Part shown: one piece after another, positions 24,230 to 32,319 of the stretch
How the letters are laid out: every line of letters begins with the position of its first letter
How positions within the stretch are numbered: the first letter of the stretch is position 1
Assembly: GCA_910580105.1 (NCBI GenBank)
Contig: CAJTWN010000012.1
Location: 1-64,000, forward strand
From: an uncultured Clostridia bacterium
GTDB taxonomy: Bacteria; Bacillota; Clostridia; Monoglobales; Monoglobaceae
Reading direction: 5' to 3'
Length of the DNA: 64,000 nt
Notes under the pieces: generated by a model
Seen by the model: only the letters and a program-made list of their open reading frames with translations
The model's database searches: none
What the model was told of the DNA's origin: nothing
Position numbers and translations under genes: made by a program

Positions 24230-25648
24230 TTAAAACCTGAAATCACGTTTGCCGGATTCAATTTCCCGGATATAGTTTTCAGCAATGGTTTTTACCTTTT
24301 CATTCGGTATCTTCAAAAGTTCCTGTGCAATAACAGCTTCACCGTTCTTCTTTGTTGTTTCCGAGGCATAATCATTCAAATATTCCTTCAGCGTCATCAG
24401 GGCATTGGGCTGGCAGCAATTCGCAATCTGTCCCGATTTGGCCAGGGACATAAACCGGTCGCCGGTACGCCCTTCCCGGTAACAGGCAGTACAAAAACTG
24501 GGGATATAGCCAAGCTCCAAAAGCCAGTTGACAATTTCGTCCAGGGTGCGGGTGTCGCTGCGGTCAAATTGTGCGGAGTTTTCTTCTTCCGGTTCTTCTT
24601 CTGCATAACCGCCCACACTTGTACGGGAGGCGCCGCTGATTTGAGAGATCCCCAGCTCCAATACCTCCTGCCGGCATTTTTGTGATTCACGGGTGGAAAT
24701 AATCATTCCGGTATAGGGGACGGCGACGCGGATGACAGCTACAATTTTTTTAAACAATTCATCCGATACCGCGTTGGAAAATGTGTTGACATCAATATCA
24801 TCTGCCGGACAGATTCTGGGTACACTGATGGTGTGCGGCCCAACGCCAAATACTGCTTCCAGATGCTCGGCGTGCATCAGAAGGCCGACAAAGTCATAGC
24901 GATAAAGATTGAGGCCAAAGAGAACACCGACGCCCACATCGTCAATTCCGCCTTCCATGGCGCGGTCCATCGCTTCGGTGTGGTAAGCGTAATCGTGTTT
25001 CGGGCCGGTTGGGTGCAACATTTCATAGTTTTCTTTGTGATAGGTTTCCTGAAACAAAATATAGGTACCTATTCCCGCATCCTTTAGTTTACGGTAGTTT
25101 TCCACTGTGGTGGCCGCAATGTTTACGTTGACTCTGCGGATCGCGCCATTTTTATGTTTAATGCTGTAAATCGTTTTGATGCTGTCCAGAATATATTCCA
25201 GGGGATTGTTGACAGGATCTTCTCCGGCTTCCAATGCAAGGCGCTTGTGCCCCATATCCTGGAGAGCGATAACCTCCTCTTTGATTTGCTCCTGCGTCAG
25301 TTTCTTGCGGCAGATGTGTTTATTCTTTGCATGGTAGGGACAGTATGTACAGCCGTTGACACAATAGTTTGACAAATAAAGAGGCGCAAACATGACGATT
25401 CGATTGCCATAGATTTTCTGTTTGATTTCTTTTGCAAGTTTAAAAATTTCATGATTCAGATCATCCAGTTCACACTCTAACAACACCGCGGCGTCCCGGT
25501 GAGAAAGCCCCTTATATGTACGGGCTTTTTCCAGAATTCCGGAAATAAGTTCCCGGTCAGCCTTATGTGCCTGCGCATACTCTAAGGTGTCCAGGATTTC
25601 CTGATGGTCGATGAATTCGGCTGCTTTTTTTGATTTTGGATTATACAT
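24230..25648 (-). CDS. hydG: [FeFe]-hydrogenase maturase HydG (tyrosine lyase)
   Basis: HydG is a radical SAM enzyme that cleaves tyrosine to CO and cyanide for the hydrogenase H-cluster. The first cluster is bound by CxxxCxxC at Cys96, Cys100 and Cys103 (NYCVNGCTYC). The C-terminal auxiliary cluster motif is CTACYREGR with downstream NCCQPNA. The 472-residue length is typical. The ATG at 25648 follows AAAGGAGA; the longer open frame to 26038 is antisense to another gene and is not likely protein. HydE and HydF are not in the window. Its promoter appears to lie 400 nt upstream, across a divergent gene. Confidence 0.96.
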   Translation of the reverse strand: MYNPKSKKAAEFIDHQEILDTLEYAQAHKADRELISGILEKARTYKGLSHRDAAVLLECELDDLNHEIFKLAKEIKQKIYGNRIVMFAPLYLSNYCVNGCTYCPYHAKNKHICRKKLTQEQIKEEVIALQDMGHKRLALEAGEDPVNNPLEYILDSIKTIYSIKHKNGAIRRVNVNIAATTVENYRKLKDAGIGTYILFQETYHKENYEMLHPTGPKHDYAYHTEAMDRAMEGGIDDVGVGVLFGLNLYRYDFVGLLMHAEHLEAVFGVGPHTISVPRICPADDIDVNTFSNAVSDELFKKIVAVIRVAVPYTGMIISTRESQKCRQEVLELGISQISGASRTSVGGYAEEEPEEENSAQFDRSDTRTLDEIVNWLLELGYIPSFCTACYREGRTGDRFMSLAKSGQIANCCQPNALMTLKEYLNDYASETTKKNGEAVIAQELLKIPNEKVKTIAENYIREIESGKRDFRF

Positions 25649-25676
25649 TGAAAAATCTCCTTTATGATATGATTGG

Positions 25677-25705
25677 TTGACAAGCCGTTCCATTTGCTTT
25701 ACAAT
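25677..25705 (+). promoter_or_regulatory. Promoter of the TM1266-like regulator
   Basis: TTGACA (25677-25682) and TACAAT (25700-25705) have a 17-base spacer and precede the ATG at 25736 with an AAGGAGA ribosome site. It lies inside the hydG leader on the opposite strand. Confidence 0.8.
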
Positions 25706-25735
25706 AAAACAAAAGAATGATAAGGAGATCTTGGA

Positions 25736-25999
25736 ATGGAAGATAAGGCAATTGAGCAGACAAGAATTGCGCTGATTGGTATCATCGTAGAAGATATAAA
25801 TATTACAGAACAAATCAATGATGTACTGCATATGTATGCCGGATACATCATCGGACGGATGGGAATCCCCTACCGTGCAAAAAATGTATCGGTCATCAGT
25901 GTCGTAATTGATGCGCCCCAGGATATAATCAGTTCCCTTTCCGGAAAACTTGGTATGATCCAGGGGGCAAATGTCAAAGTGCAGTTTACCAAAAATTAG
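25736..25999 (+). CDS. TM1266-type iron-only hydrogenase system regulator
   Basis: This 87-residue protein has an ACT-like alpha/beta pattern (IALIGIIVEDINITEQ ... YIIGRMGIPYR) and matches the TM1266 family, putative regulators found beside [FeFe]-hydrogenase maturation genes. A sensor for a small ligand is suggested by the fold, but no ligand is established. It is transcribed divergently from hydG, only 87 nt away, and overlaps in antisense the probable hydG leader. Length is typical. Confidence 0.85.
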   Translation: MEDKAIEQTRIALIGIIVEDINITEQINDVLHMYAGYIIGRMGIPYRAKNVSVISVVIDAPQDIISSLSGKLGMIQGANVKVQFTKN

Positions 26000-26056
26000 T
26001 GAAATTCCGCCTTCCCATTCGGATGATAATCTCCTCATCGTCAGTACGTTAACATT

Positions 26057-26085
26057 ATTATAGCATGTTTTAAAATTTTTCGCAA
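26057..26085 (-). promoter_or_regulatory. Probable hydG promoter downstream of the divergent regulator gene
   Basis: On the minus strand TTGCGA (26080-26085) and TATAAT (26057-26062) have exactly 17 bases between them. A transcript from here would start near 26050, run antisense through the regulator gene and reach hydG after about 400 nt. No comparable minus-strand promoter is seen between hydG and the regulator. Confidence 0.6.
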
Positions 26086-26138
26086 GAGCAGAGGCGCAAT
26101 GTTATTTTTACCAGTCGAAAGATTTTTTGCAGTTTAGA

Positions 26139-26381
26139 CGGTTCCCAGGGGATGGATAAAGTATGCTGCCAGGAAGATTCTGGTTTTTTAGACCTATCCC
26201 GATCCCGGCAGCCGCGGCCGGAGGGCAGGGCATCCGATTGGTACCTTTGTCTCTCGGCACAGTTTTCCTGTGTGATTTGACCATTGGGTCAAACGTGTAT
26301 CTCAGACCGTGTCCCCTATTTTCTGCAAAAGTGAAGCTTTCATGGGATTTCCAGCATTTTTACAGGGGTTTCGGGGGACGT
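26139..26381 (+). ncRNA. Candidate structured RNA, unassigned
   Basis: This gene-free region is GC-richer than its flanks and folds by eye into a long imperfect hairpin: GTTCCC (26141-26146) with GGGGAC (26374-26379), ATGCT-GGAA (26163-26175) with TTCC-AGCAT (26349-26357). Two internal hairpins lie inside: CACAG/CTGTG (26258-26272) and TTTGACC-ATTG-GGTCAAA (26276-26293). No signature of tmRNA, RNase P, SRP RNA or a known riboswitch was recognised. A 6S-like shape is possible. Strand is a guess, because no clear promoter precedes it. Confidence 0.35.
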
Positions 26382-26485
26382 TGATCTATTAATTCTCGCT
26401 GGACCGGCACAATGGGGTTTGGTAAAAAAATTTTTCCTTTTAAAAAGTTTTTCGAAAGGCTGATAATTTTTATGGAGGTGCGCTT

Positions 26486-27154
26486 ATGACAATTGAAGAA
26501 GCTGTTAAAAGCCGTCATACGGTACGAAAATATATTCACCGGCAAATACCCGACGAGGTGGTAAGACAAATTTCGGACAGGTTGGATATTTCCAATGAAA
26601 AATATGATTTGCATATGAAGCTGGTGACAGAAAACACAGAGGCATTTGGTTCTGTGTTTAAGCTCATCTTGGCGAAAGGTGTAAGAAATTATATCATACT
26701 TGCCGGCAAAGATATGCCGGACACGGATGAAAAGCTTGGCTATGCCGGCATAGATGCTGCTTTGTATGCGCAGACACTTGGACTTAATTCATGGTGGGTT
26801 GGAGGAACATTCAGCAGAAAGAAAGTTGCGCAGATTGCAGAATTGTCCGCAGATGAGAAGATGACCGGCATTATTGCAGTCGGTTATGGTGAAACCCAGG
26901 GCGTTCAGCATAAGATGAAAAAAGCGGAAGAAATCAGCAGGTACAAAGGTGATGCGCCGGAATGGTTCAGAAAGGGCGTTGCAGCTGTGCTGCTTGCGCC
27001 GACCGCTCTGAATAAGCAGGCATTTATGATTGAAGGTGACGGAGATAAGGTATCCATTTCTTGTGAGAATGGGATTTTTTCAGGAACAGACCTTGGAATT
27101 GCAAAATATCATTTTGAGGTGGGCGCAGGAAAAAATAACTTTGTATGGGCATAG
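26486..27154 (+). CDS. TM1586-type nitroreductase family protein
   Basis: This 222-residue protein starts MTIEEAVKSRHTVRKY, the nitroreductase N-terminus with the FMN-contacting SRHTVRKY. It lacks the classical length and continues with YIILAGKDMP and GYAGIDAALYAQTLGLNSWWVGG, matching the TM1586-like putative nitroreductase group. It probably binds FMN and reduces an unknown electron acceptor with NAD(P)H. A GGAGGTG site precedes the ATG. It is a single gene, read toward the convergent sigG. Confidence 0.85.
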   Translation: MTIEEAVKSRHTVRKYIHRQIPDEVVRQISDRLDISNEKYDLHMKLVTENTEAFGSVFKLILAKGVRNYIILAGKDMPDTDEKLGYAGIDAALYAQTLGLNSWWVGGTFSRKKVAQIAELSADEKMTGIIAVGYGETQGVQHKMKKAEEISRYKGDAPEWFRKGVAAVLLAPTALNKQAFMIEGDGDKVSISCENGIFSGTDLGIAKYHFEVGAGKNNFVWA

Positions 27155-27183
27155 ACAATATTGCTAAGATATATACGAAAAGC

Positions 27184-27215
27184 GCCTTTGGGATTCTACA
27201 TCCCAAAGGCAGGTA
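27184..27215 (-). terminator. Terminator after sigG
   Basis: The arms GCCTTTGGGA (27184-27193) and TCCCAAAGGC (27201-27210) form a strong hairpin. On the minus strand it is followed by GCTTTT; on the plus strand there is no T-run, so it best serves sigG, about 90 nt from its stop. Confidence 0.6.
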
Positions 27216-27302
27216 AATATAATGATTGATTTGTAAAAGACGGAAGATGTGAAAAGTGCAGAAACCTTATTTTTTTAAATGGTATGTGTGGGCTTGTGCA
27301 TA

Positions 27303-28073
27303 TTATAAATATTTTTTCATATTATGCAGGGCATTTTTTTCGAGGCGGGAAACCTGGGCCTGGGAAATACCAATTTCCTTTGCGACTTCCATCTGGGTAT
27401 GCCCTTGGAAAAAACGCAGGTTCAAAATATGACGTTCCCGTTCCCCTAATTTTTTCATCGCTTCTTTTAAGGAGATTTCTTCCAGCCATGATTCGTCCAG
27501 ATTCTTCTCGTCTTTCACCTGATCCATGACAAAAACGGCGTCTGTTCCGTCATGATACACCGGCTCCTGAAGGGAAACCGGATCCATAATTGCATCAAGG
27601 GCAAGTGAAATTGCTTCCTTTTCTACCTCCATCTCCTTTGCTATTTCCTCAATTGTGGGTTCTTTGCCGGTGGCATTTGTCAGCCTTTCTTTGACTGCCA
27701 ACGCTTTATAGGCAGTGTCCCTGAGGGAACGGCTGACGCGGATAGCGTTGTTGTCTCTTAGATAACGGCGGATTTCTCCAATAATCATGGGGACGGCATA
27801 GGTGGAAAACTTTACATCATGAGAGGTATCGAAATTATCCAGGGCCTTGATGAGACCGATACAGCCGATTTGGAACAGGTCATCAATATTTTCCCCGCGG
27901 TTATTGAATCGCTGTAATATGCTGAGAACAAGGCGCAGGTTGCCGCAGATAAAAGCCTGCCGTGCATCTTTGTCCCCTTGTTGAATTTTTTGAAAGAGTT
28001 CCCGTTTTTCCTTTTCAGACAGAACTGGAAGTTTCGAAGTATTGACACCGCAAATCTCAACTTTATTTATCAT
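27303..28073 (-). CDS. sigG: Forespore sigma factor SigG
   Basis: Sigma-G directs late forespore gene expression in endospore formation. The 256-residue product opens with the hallmark KVEICGVNTSKLPVL, where CsfB and SpoIIAB-type anti-sigma contacts map. It has region 2 (DDLFQIGCIGLIKALDNFD), region 3 and region 4 (MEVAKEIGISQAQVSRLEK). The ATG at 28073 follows GAGGGAG; a start seven codons upstream is disfavoured. It is not next to spoIIGA-sigE as in Bacillus. A TATAAA/AATACT-like pair upstream may be a sigma-F/G promoter, but this is weak. Confidence 0.97.
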   Translation of the reverse strand: MINKVEICGVNTSKLPVLSEKEKRELFQKIQQGDKDARQAFICGNLRLVLSILQRFNNRGENIDDLFQIGCIGLIKALDNFDTSHDVKFSTYAVPMIIGEIRRYLRDNNAIRVSRSLRDTAYKALAVKERLTNATGKEPTIEEIAKEMEVEKEAISLALDAIMDPVSLQEPVYHDGTDAVFVMDQVKDEKNLDESWLEEISLKEAMKKLGERERHILNLRFFQGHTQMEVAKEIGISQAQVSRLEKNALHNMKKYL

Positions 28074-28153
28074 AAATGCTCCCTCATTTTTCATAGATTA
28101 ACTAGAGTATTTGTCTGAGGGAATTTTTTTATACTGTCAAATCGGAATAACCC

Positions 28154-28182
28154 TTGTCGAATGAAATGGATTATGCTATAAT
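28154..28182 (+). promoter_or_regulatory. Promoter of the ECF S-component operon
   Basis: TTGTCG (28154-28159) and TATAAT (28177-28182) have a 17-base spacer. The predicted start near 28189 leaves a leader of about 305 nt. Confidence 0.7.
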
Positions 28183-28188
28183 CATTTT

Positions 28189-28494
28189 CGATAAACAGAA
28201 GGCGTGATATAATATTTTTGACAGATAACTTTAAAGAGATGTCTTCCGCCATTTCCAGGCGGCGGATATCGAATATGAAGTGAAGGGATAAGGTTATCCC
28301 CCGCTTGGCAGTTGAAACGTGCAAAGCTGTGAAACAGTTTTTGCACCCGAAACTGTCTTACCCCGATACGCTATAATTCATCCACGGGTATAGATTGGGC
28401 AGCTGTAATGCCCAATCTAAGCTAAAAACATTTTGTTTTATACGCATGAATGTGCGGATATGCCAGGAAATAGAATGAGAAGGAGAAAATTGTT
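28189..28494 (+). promoter_or_regulatory. Long structured 5' leader, candidate riboswitch
   Basis: About 300 nt lie between the promoter and the ECF S-component start. Five hairpins are visible in order: CCGCC/GGCGG (28246-28262), GGGATAA-GG-TTATCCC (28285-28300), GTGCAAA/TTTGCAC with an inner CTGT/ACAG (28319-28346), TACCC/GGGTA (28359-28390) and AGATTGGGCA/TGCCCAATCT (28392-28418). The last could terminate or sequester, though its T-run is poor. No motif of TPP, FMN, cobalamin, THF, preQ1 or other known riboswitch was recognised. A leader this long and ordered before a vitamin-type transporter is typical of riboswitch control, but that is inference. Confidence 0.5.
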
Positions 28495-29043
28495 ATGAAA
28501 GAAAGAAAAGAAGGCAGAAGATTCACCGTTCATAATATAACATTTACCGCCCTGTTTGTTGCCATGGGCGTGTTGCTGCCGCAAATTTTTCATATGGCTG
28601 GCGGCGCTGATGCAGGAAAGATATTCTTGCCGATGCACATTCCGGTACTGCTATCCGGTTTGCTTTTGGGGCCGGTGTCCGGTTGTGTTGTGGGTGTTCT
28701 CAGTCCGGTACTCAGCTGTTTGCTGACCGGGATGCCGAAACTGCCGATGATGCCTTTTATGGTATTGGAGCTTGCCGCTTATGGCGGCATGGCAGGATTT
28801 TTGGCGTATAACAGGCGGCTGAATGTTTATGTATGTTTGATTGGGGCGATGGCGGCAGGGCGTGTGATGAATGCGGCTGCACTGATTATAGCAACCTATG
28901 TATTTCATCTGCACGTGTCCCCTGTTCTCTCCGTCCTGACTTCTGCAACGGTGGGCGCAGCTGGGATAATCATTCAGTTGGTATTCATTCCGGCGATTGT
29001 TTTGGCCTGCAGAAAGGTAGTGCAAAAATATGTGCAAAATTAA
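28495..29043 (+). CDS. ECF transporter S component, unknown vitamin
   Basis: This 182-residue integral membrane protein has the six-helix S-component fold of energy-coupling-factor importers (residues 14-25 TFTALFVAMGVL; then KIFLPMHIPVLLSGLLLG and VGVLSPVLSC). It binds a small substrate, usually a vitamin or metal, and docks on the shared EcfA-EcfA'-EcfT module, which is not in this window. The substrate cannot be read from sequence. It overlaps the next gene by 14 nt, and both follow a long structured leader. Confidence 0.85.
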   Translation: MKERKEGRRFTVHNITFTALFVAMGVLLPQIFHMAGGADAGKIFLPMHIPVLLSGLLLGPVSGCVVGVLSPVLSCLLTGMPKLPMMPFMVLELAAYGGMAGFLAYNRRLNVYVCLIGAMAAGRVMNAAALIIATYVFHLHVSPVLSVLTSATVGAAGIIIQLVFIPAIVLACRKVVQKYVQN

Positions 29044-29431
29044 GGATGGAAAAGAAAAATTAAAACAAGGGTATACTTTTGCCGCTTTGGGAAAGGAAAT
29101 TTATATTTCCACCGAAAGGGGGATAAAACCAATTGTTGAACTGCTGCGGAATAAGCCGGACGCGCTGAAGGATACGGTAGTTTGTGACAAGGTGATTGGT
29201 AAGGCGGCCGCACTTTTGCTTGCCTATGGAGAGATAAAGGAACTTTATACGCCGGTTCTGAGCCGGCCGGCAGAAGCTATTTTGAAAAAATATCATATTC
29301 AATATCAATATGACCGGCTGGTGGACCGCATAAAAAACAGGGCGGGGGACGGACTCTGCCCGATGGAAACAATGGCAATGGATTTGCAGACGGCAGAAGA
29401 AGCCTTTGCAGTATTTTCAGAAAAAATATAA
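29030..29431 (+). CDS. DUF1893 (TM1506-like) protein
   Basis: This 133-residue soluble protein matches DUF1893, whose structural member TM1506 has a cytidine-deaminase-like fold. Visible features are CDKVIGKAAALLLAYG and the later Cys-Pro-Met-Glu (LCPMETMAM), which resembles a metal or substrate site. The activity is unknown. It overlaps the upstream S component and is followed 17 nt later by an Fe-S aldo-keto reductase. Their shared operon suggests that it processes the imported compound, which is inference. Confidence 0.75.
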   Translation: MCKIKDGKEKLKQGYTFAALGKEIYISTERGIKPIVELLRNKPDALKDTVVCDKVIGKAAALLLAYGEIKELYTPVLSRPAEAILKKYHIQYQYDRLVDRIKNRAGDGLCPMETMAMDLQTAEEAFAVFSEKI

Positions 29432-29448
29432 GAGGATGGGGTGTTATT

Positions 29449-30570
29449 ATGCAGTACAGAACATTAAAAAATACAGGAGAAACGGTTTCGGTTTTAGGGC
29501 TTGGCTGTATGCGTTTTCCTGTGGTGAAAGTAGACGGAAAGGAACATATTGACGAACCGGAAGCGATCAAAATGATTCGGACAGCCATTGACAATGGCGT
29601 GACATATATTGATACAGCGTATCCATATCATAACCGGGAAAGCGAACCGTTGGTAGGGAAAGCGCTGCGCGATGGTTATCGCGAGAAGGTAATGCTGGCA
29701 ACAAAGTCGCCGGTTTTTTCCATCGAGAAGGAAGAGGATTTTGACCGGATTTTGAATGAACAGCTGGAACTTCTGCAAACGGACCATATTGACTTTTATC
29801 TGCTGCACAGTCTTGGGAAAAATACTTGGGAAAATGTGGTGAAAAAGTTTGGCTTGGTGGAAAAAATCAAAAAGGCAAAAGCGGATGGAAAGGTACGGCA
29901 TATTGGATTTTCCTTCCACGATGAACTGCCCGTTTTTAAACAGATAATAGAAGAATATCCGGACTGTGAGTTCTGTCAGATTCAGCTCAATTATGCGGAT
30001 ACCATGAACCAGGCCGGGCTAGAGGGCCTGCGCTATGCGGCAGAAAAGGGGCTGGATGTTATTATTATGGAACCTTTGCGCGGCGGAAAGCTTGCTATGC
30101 CTACCGAAAATGTGAAAAACGTTCTGGGTGAAGAAAAGACACCGGTAGAATGGGGACTTTCCTATTTGTGGAATTTTTCGGAAGTGGGCACGGTACTCAG
30201 CGGGATGAGCACAATGGAACAGTTGATGGAAAATATTACATATGCGGATAAGGGAATTGCAGGTTGTCTGCCGGAGGATGCGGTAAAGCGTCTGGAACAT
30301 GCCGGCGAGGTATTTAACAAATGGGCGCTGGTGGGTTGTACCGCCTGCGGTTATTGTATGCCATGTCCGTCAGGAATTGAGATTCCGGAGGTCTTCCGGG
30401 TTTACAATATGACGGCCACAGATGGTGTTGAACGGACCAAGCCGAAGTATCAGGCATTAAAGGTTGGTGCAGAGGCTTGTATTGGATGCCGCCGCTGTGA
30501 AAAAGATTGTCCGCAGCACATTGCAATCAGCGCGATAATGCCGCAAGTGAAGAAAGTTTTCGCGGATTAA
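29449..30570 (+). CDS. Aldo-keto reductase with C-terminal 4Fe-4S clusters
   Basis: This 373-residue protein has an NADPH-dependent aldo-keto reductase barrel (about 1-285) with the catalytic Tyr in DTAYPYHN, Lys in LATKSP and His in LLHSLG. A ferredoxin-like tail follows with CTACGYCMPCPSG and CIGCRRCEKDCPQ, two cysteine clusters for [4Fe-4S] centres. This type is common in anaerobic Firmicutes. It reduces an unknown carbonyl compound, perhaps using ferredoxin. It closes the ECF/DUF1893 operon. The ribosome site is GAGGATGGGG. Confidence 0.9.
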   Translation: MQYRTLKNTGETVSVLGLGCMRFPVVKVDGKEHIDEPEAIKMIRTAIDNGVTYIDTAYPYHNRESEPLVGKALRDGYREKVMLATKSPVFSIEKEEDFDRILNEQLELLQTDHIDFYLLHSLGKNTWENVVKKFGLVEKIKKAKADGKVRHIGFSFHDELPVFKQIIEEYPDCEFCQIQLNYADTMNQAGLEGLRYAAEKGLDVIIMEPLRGGKLAMPTENVKNVLGEEKTPVEWGLSYLWNFSEVGTVLSGMSTMEQLMENITYADKGIAGCLPEDAVKRLEHAGEVFNKWALVGCTACGYCMPCPSGIEIPEVFRVYNMTATDGVERTKPKYQALKVGAEACIGCRRCEKDCPQHIAISAIMPQVKKVFAD

Positions 30571-30666
30571 CTCCTTCTTTGCCATACTTTGGAGGGATAG
30601 CCTGTCTTTTGTTCTTTTCTTTCTGTTTTTGTAAGAAGATTTTGGATAAAAATTTGATAATATCAA

Positions 30667-30695
30667 TTGACAGGGTTTTCTAAATACGGTATGAT
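30667..30695 (+). promoter_or_regulatory. Promoter of mbl-fabZ
   Basis: TTGACA (30667-30672) and TATGAT (30690-30695) have a 17-base spacer. The ATG of mbl lies 60 nt further on, after AGAAGGAGA. Confidence 0.75.
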
Positions 30696-30755
30696 AGATG
30701 TTGTTACAGAATTGTAAACAAATTGTAATCGCTATACAAAAGAAGGAGAATCAAA

Positions 30756-31784
30756 ATGTTCGGACAAGACATTGGTATAGATTTAGGAACCTCTTCCATT
30801 CTGGTGTATGTGAAAGGGAAAGGCATTGTTGCCCGGGAGCCATCGGTGGTGGCATTGGATCGTGCAACTGGAAAGCTGCTTGCCGTGGGCGAAGAGGCAC
30901 AGCAGATGCTTGGCAGGACGCCGGAGAGCATTTTGGCAGTTCGTCCGCTTAGGGAAGGTGTGATTTCTGATTATAGTACCACAGAGAAGATGCTGCGGTA
31001 TTTTTTGCAGAATGTTACCAATCATGGGATTTTTGGGAGTTTGTTTAAACCAAAGGTAGTCATTTGTGTACCAAGCGGAGTGACGGAAGTTGAAGAGCGG
31101 GCTGTGATTGATGCAGGAATGCAGGCAGGCGCAGGCAAGGTATATTTGATTGAGGAACCGCTTGCTGCCGCAATTGGGGTTGGGATTGATATTACCCAGC
31201 CCTGCGGCAGCATGGTTGTGGATATTGGCGGTGGAACAAGCGATATTGCGGTAATTTCTATGGGCGGCATTGTGATCAGTGAATCCATCAAGATTGCCGG
31301 TGATAACTTTGATGATGCAATTGTAAAGTATATCCGTAAGAAATATAATATTTTGATCGGAGAGCGGTCGGCCGAAGAACTGAAAATCCGCATTGGTTGT
31401 GTAAGCAAACGGGACAAGCTTTTGGCCATGGATGTCCGGGGGAGAAGTTTGATATCCGGCCTGCCTAAAACCATTCAGGTTTCTTCAGATGAAGTATTTG
31501 AAGCATTGGAGGAAACGGCCAATACCATAGCTGAGACGGTTAAAACCGTCATTGAAGAAACGCCTCCGGAGCTGATTGGCGACATCAGCGCCCGCGGGAT
31601 AATCCTGACAGGCGGCGGTTCCCTGATTTATGGGATGGATAAGCTGATCAAAAATGAGACAGGTATCAAAACCCAGCTGGCGGATGATGCGGAATCCTGT
31701 GTTGCCATGGGAACCGGCCGTGCCATTCACAATACGGCGGTACTGCAGAGCTATAACACAAGAAACCGCAGGAAAATAAACTAA
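30756..31784 (+). CDS. mbl: MreB/Mbl family rod-shape actin homologue
   Basis: This 342-residue protein is a bacterial actin that forms membrane-bound filaments guiding lateral wall synthesis. The opening IGIDLGTSSILVYVKGKGIV is the phosphate-1 loop. It also has the phosphate-2 VVDIGGGTSDIAVIS and the nucleotide loop GIILTGGGSLIYGM. Mbl is preferred over MreB or MreBH because the gene is paired with fabZ, as in many Clostridia. It is not next to mreC or mreD. Only 12 nt separate it from fabZ. Confidence 0.9.
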   Translation: MFGQDIGIDLGTSSILVYVKGKGIVAREPSVVALDRATGKLLAVGEEAQQMLGRTPESILAVRPLREGVISDYSTTEKMLRYFLQNVTNHGIFGSLFKPKVVICVPSGVTEVEERAVIDAGMQAGAGKVYLIEEPLAAAIGVGIDITQPCGSMVVDIGGGTSDIAVISMGGIVISESIKIAGDNFDDAIVKYIRKKYNILIGERSAEELKIRIGCVSKRDKLLAMDVRGRSLISGLPKTIQVSSDEVFEALEETANTIAETVKTVIEETPPELIGDISARGIILTGGGSLIYGMDKLIKNETGIKTQLADDAESCVAMGTGRAIHNTAVLQSYNTRNRRKIN

Positions 31785-31796
31785 GGAGATTTACAT

Positions 31797-32228
31797 ATGG
31801 AATTAAATATTCAACAAATTATGGAGATCATTCCGCATCGTTATCCTTTTTTATTGGTTGATAAGATCATAGAATTTGAAGAGGGAAAAAGAGCGGTCGG
31901 GATAAAAAATGTGACCATGAATGAACCTTTTTTTCAGGGGCATTTTCCGGGCCGGCCGATTATGCCGGGCGTTTTAATCACAGAGGCCCTGGCGCAGGTT
32001 GGCGCAGTGGTGATCCTCAGCAATCCGGAATTTAAAGACAAACTTGCGGTCTTTACCGGGATTGACGGCTTTAAGTTTAAGCATCAGGTTGTACCCGGAG
32101 AAACATTACGGCTTGAGGTGGAAATGACCAAATTCCGCAGTGTTATGGGAAAGGCAAACGTTTGTGCATATGTCGGAGACCAGATTGCAGCAAAAGGAGA
32201 GATTTCCTTTGCGCTGGTTGACAGATAA
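31797..32228 (+). CDS. fabZ: (3R)-hydroxyacyl-ACP dehydratase FabZ
   Basis: FabZ removes water from (3R)-hydroxyacyl-ACP in fatty acid elongation. The 143-residue hot-dog protein has the conserved IPHRYPFLLVDKI and the catalytic His49 in GHFPGRPIMPG, with Glu63 in TEALAQVG. The ATG follows AAGGAGA. It is co-transcribed with mbl and ended by a strong terminator; other fab genes are not in the window. Confidence 0.97.
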   Translation: MELNIQQIMEIIPHRYPFLLVDKIIEFEEGKRAVGIKNVTMNEPFFQGHFPGRPIMPGVLITEALAQVGAVVILSNPEFKDKLAVFTGIDGFKFKHQVVPGETLRLEVEMTKFRSVMGKANVCAYVGDQIAAKGEISFALVDR

Positions 32229-32254
32229 AAAAACGGCCCGTACGGGCCGTTTTT
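32229..32254. terminator. Bidirectional terminator after fabZ
   Basis: AAAAACGGCCCGTACGGGCCGTTTTT-type palindrome: ACGGCCCGT and ACGGGCCGT arms with A and T flanks. It serves fabZ (plus) and the convergent MFS gene (minus). Confidence 0.9.
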
Positions 32255-32319
32255 GTTTTTTCTTTGGAAAAATTATTGGTTAATAGTGGTTTTAAATAAA
32301 GATAAAATTGGAATAGGTT

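Noticed and set aside
25649..26038. Upstream in-frame extension of hydG
   Set aside because: It is antisense to the TM1266-like gene, and the ATG at 25648 has the strong ribosome site and family N-terminus. Treated as untranslated leader.
26221..26260. GGTACC-containing stretch resembling a T-box
   Set aside because: The conserved T-box sequence around the antiterminator is absent, and no aminoacyl gene follows.
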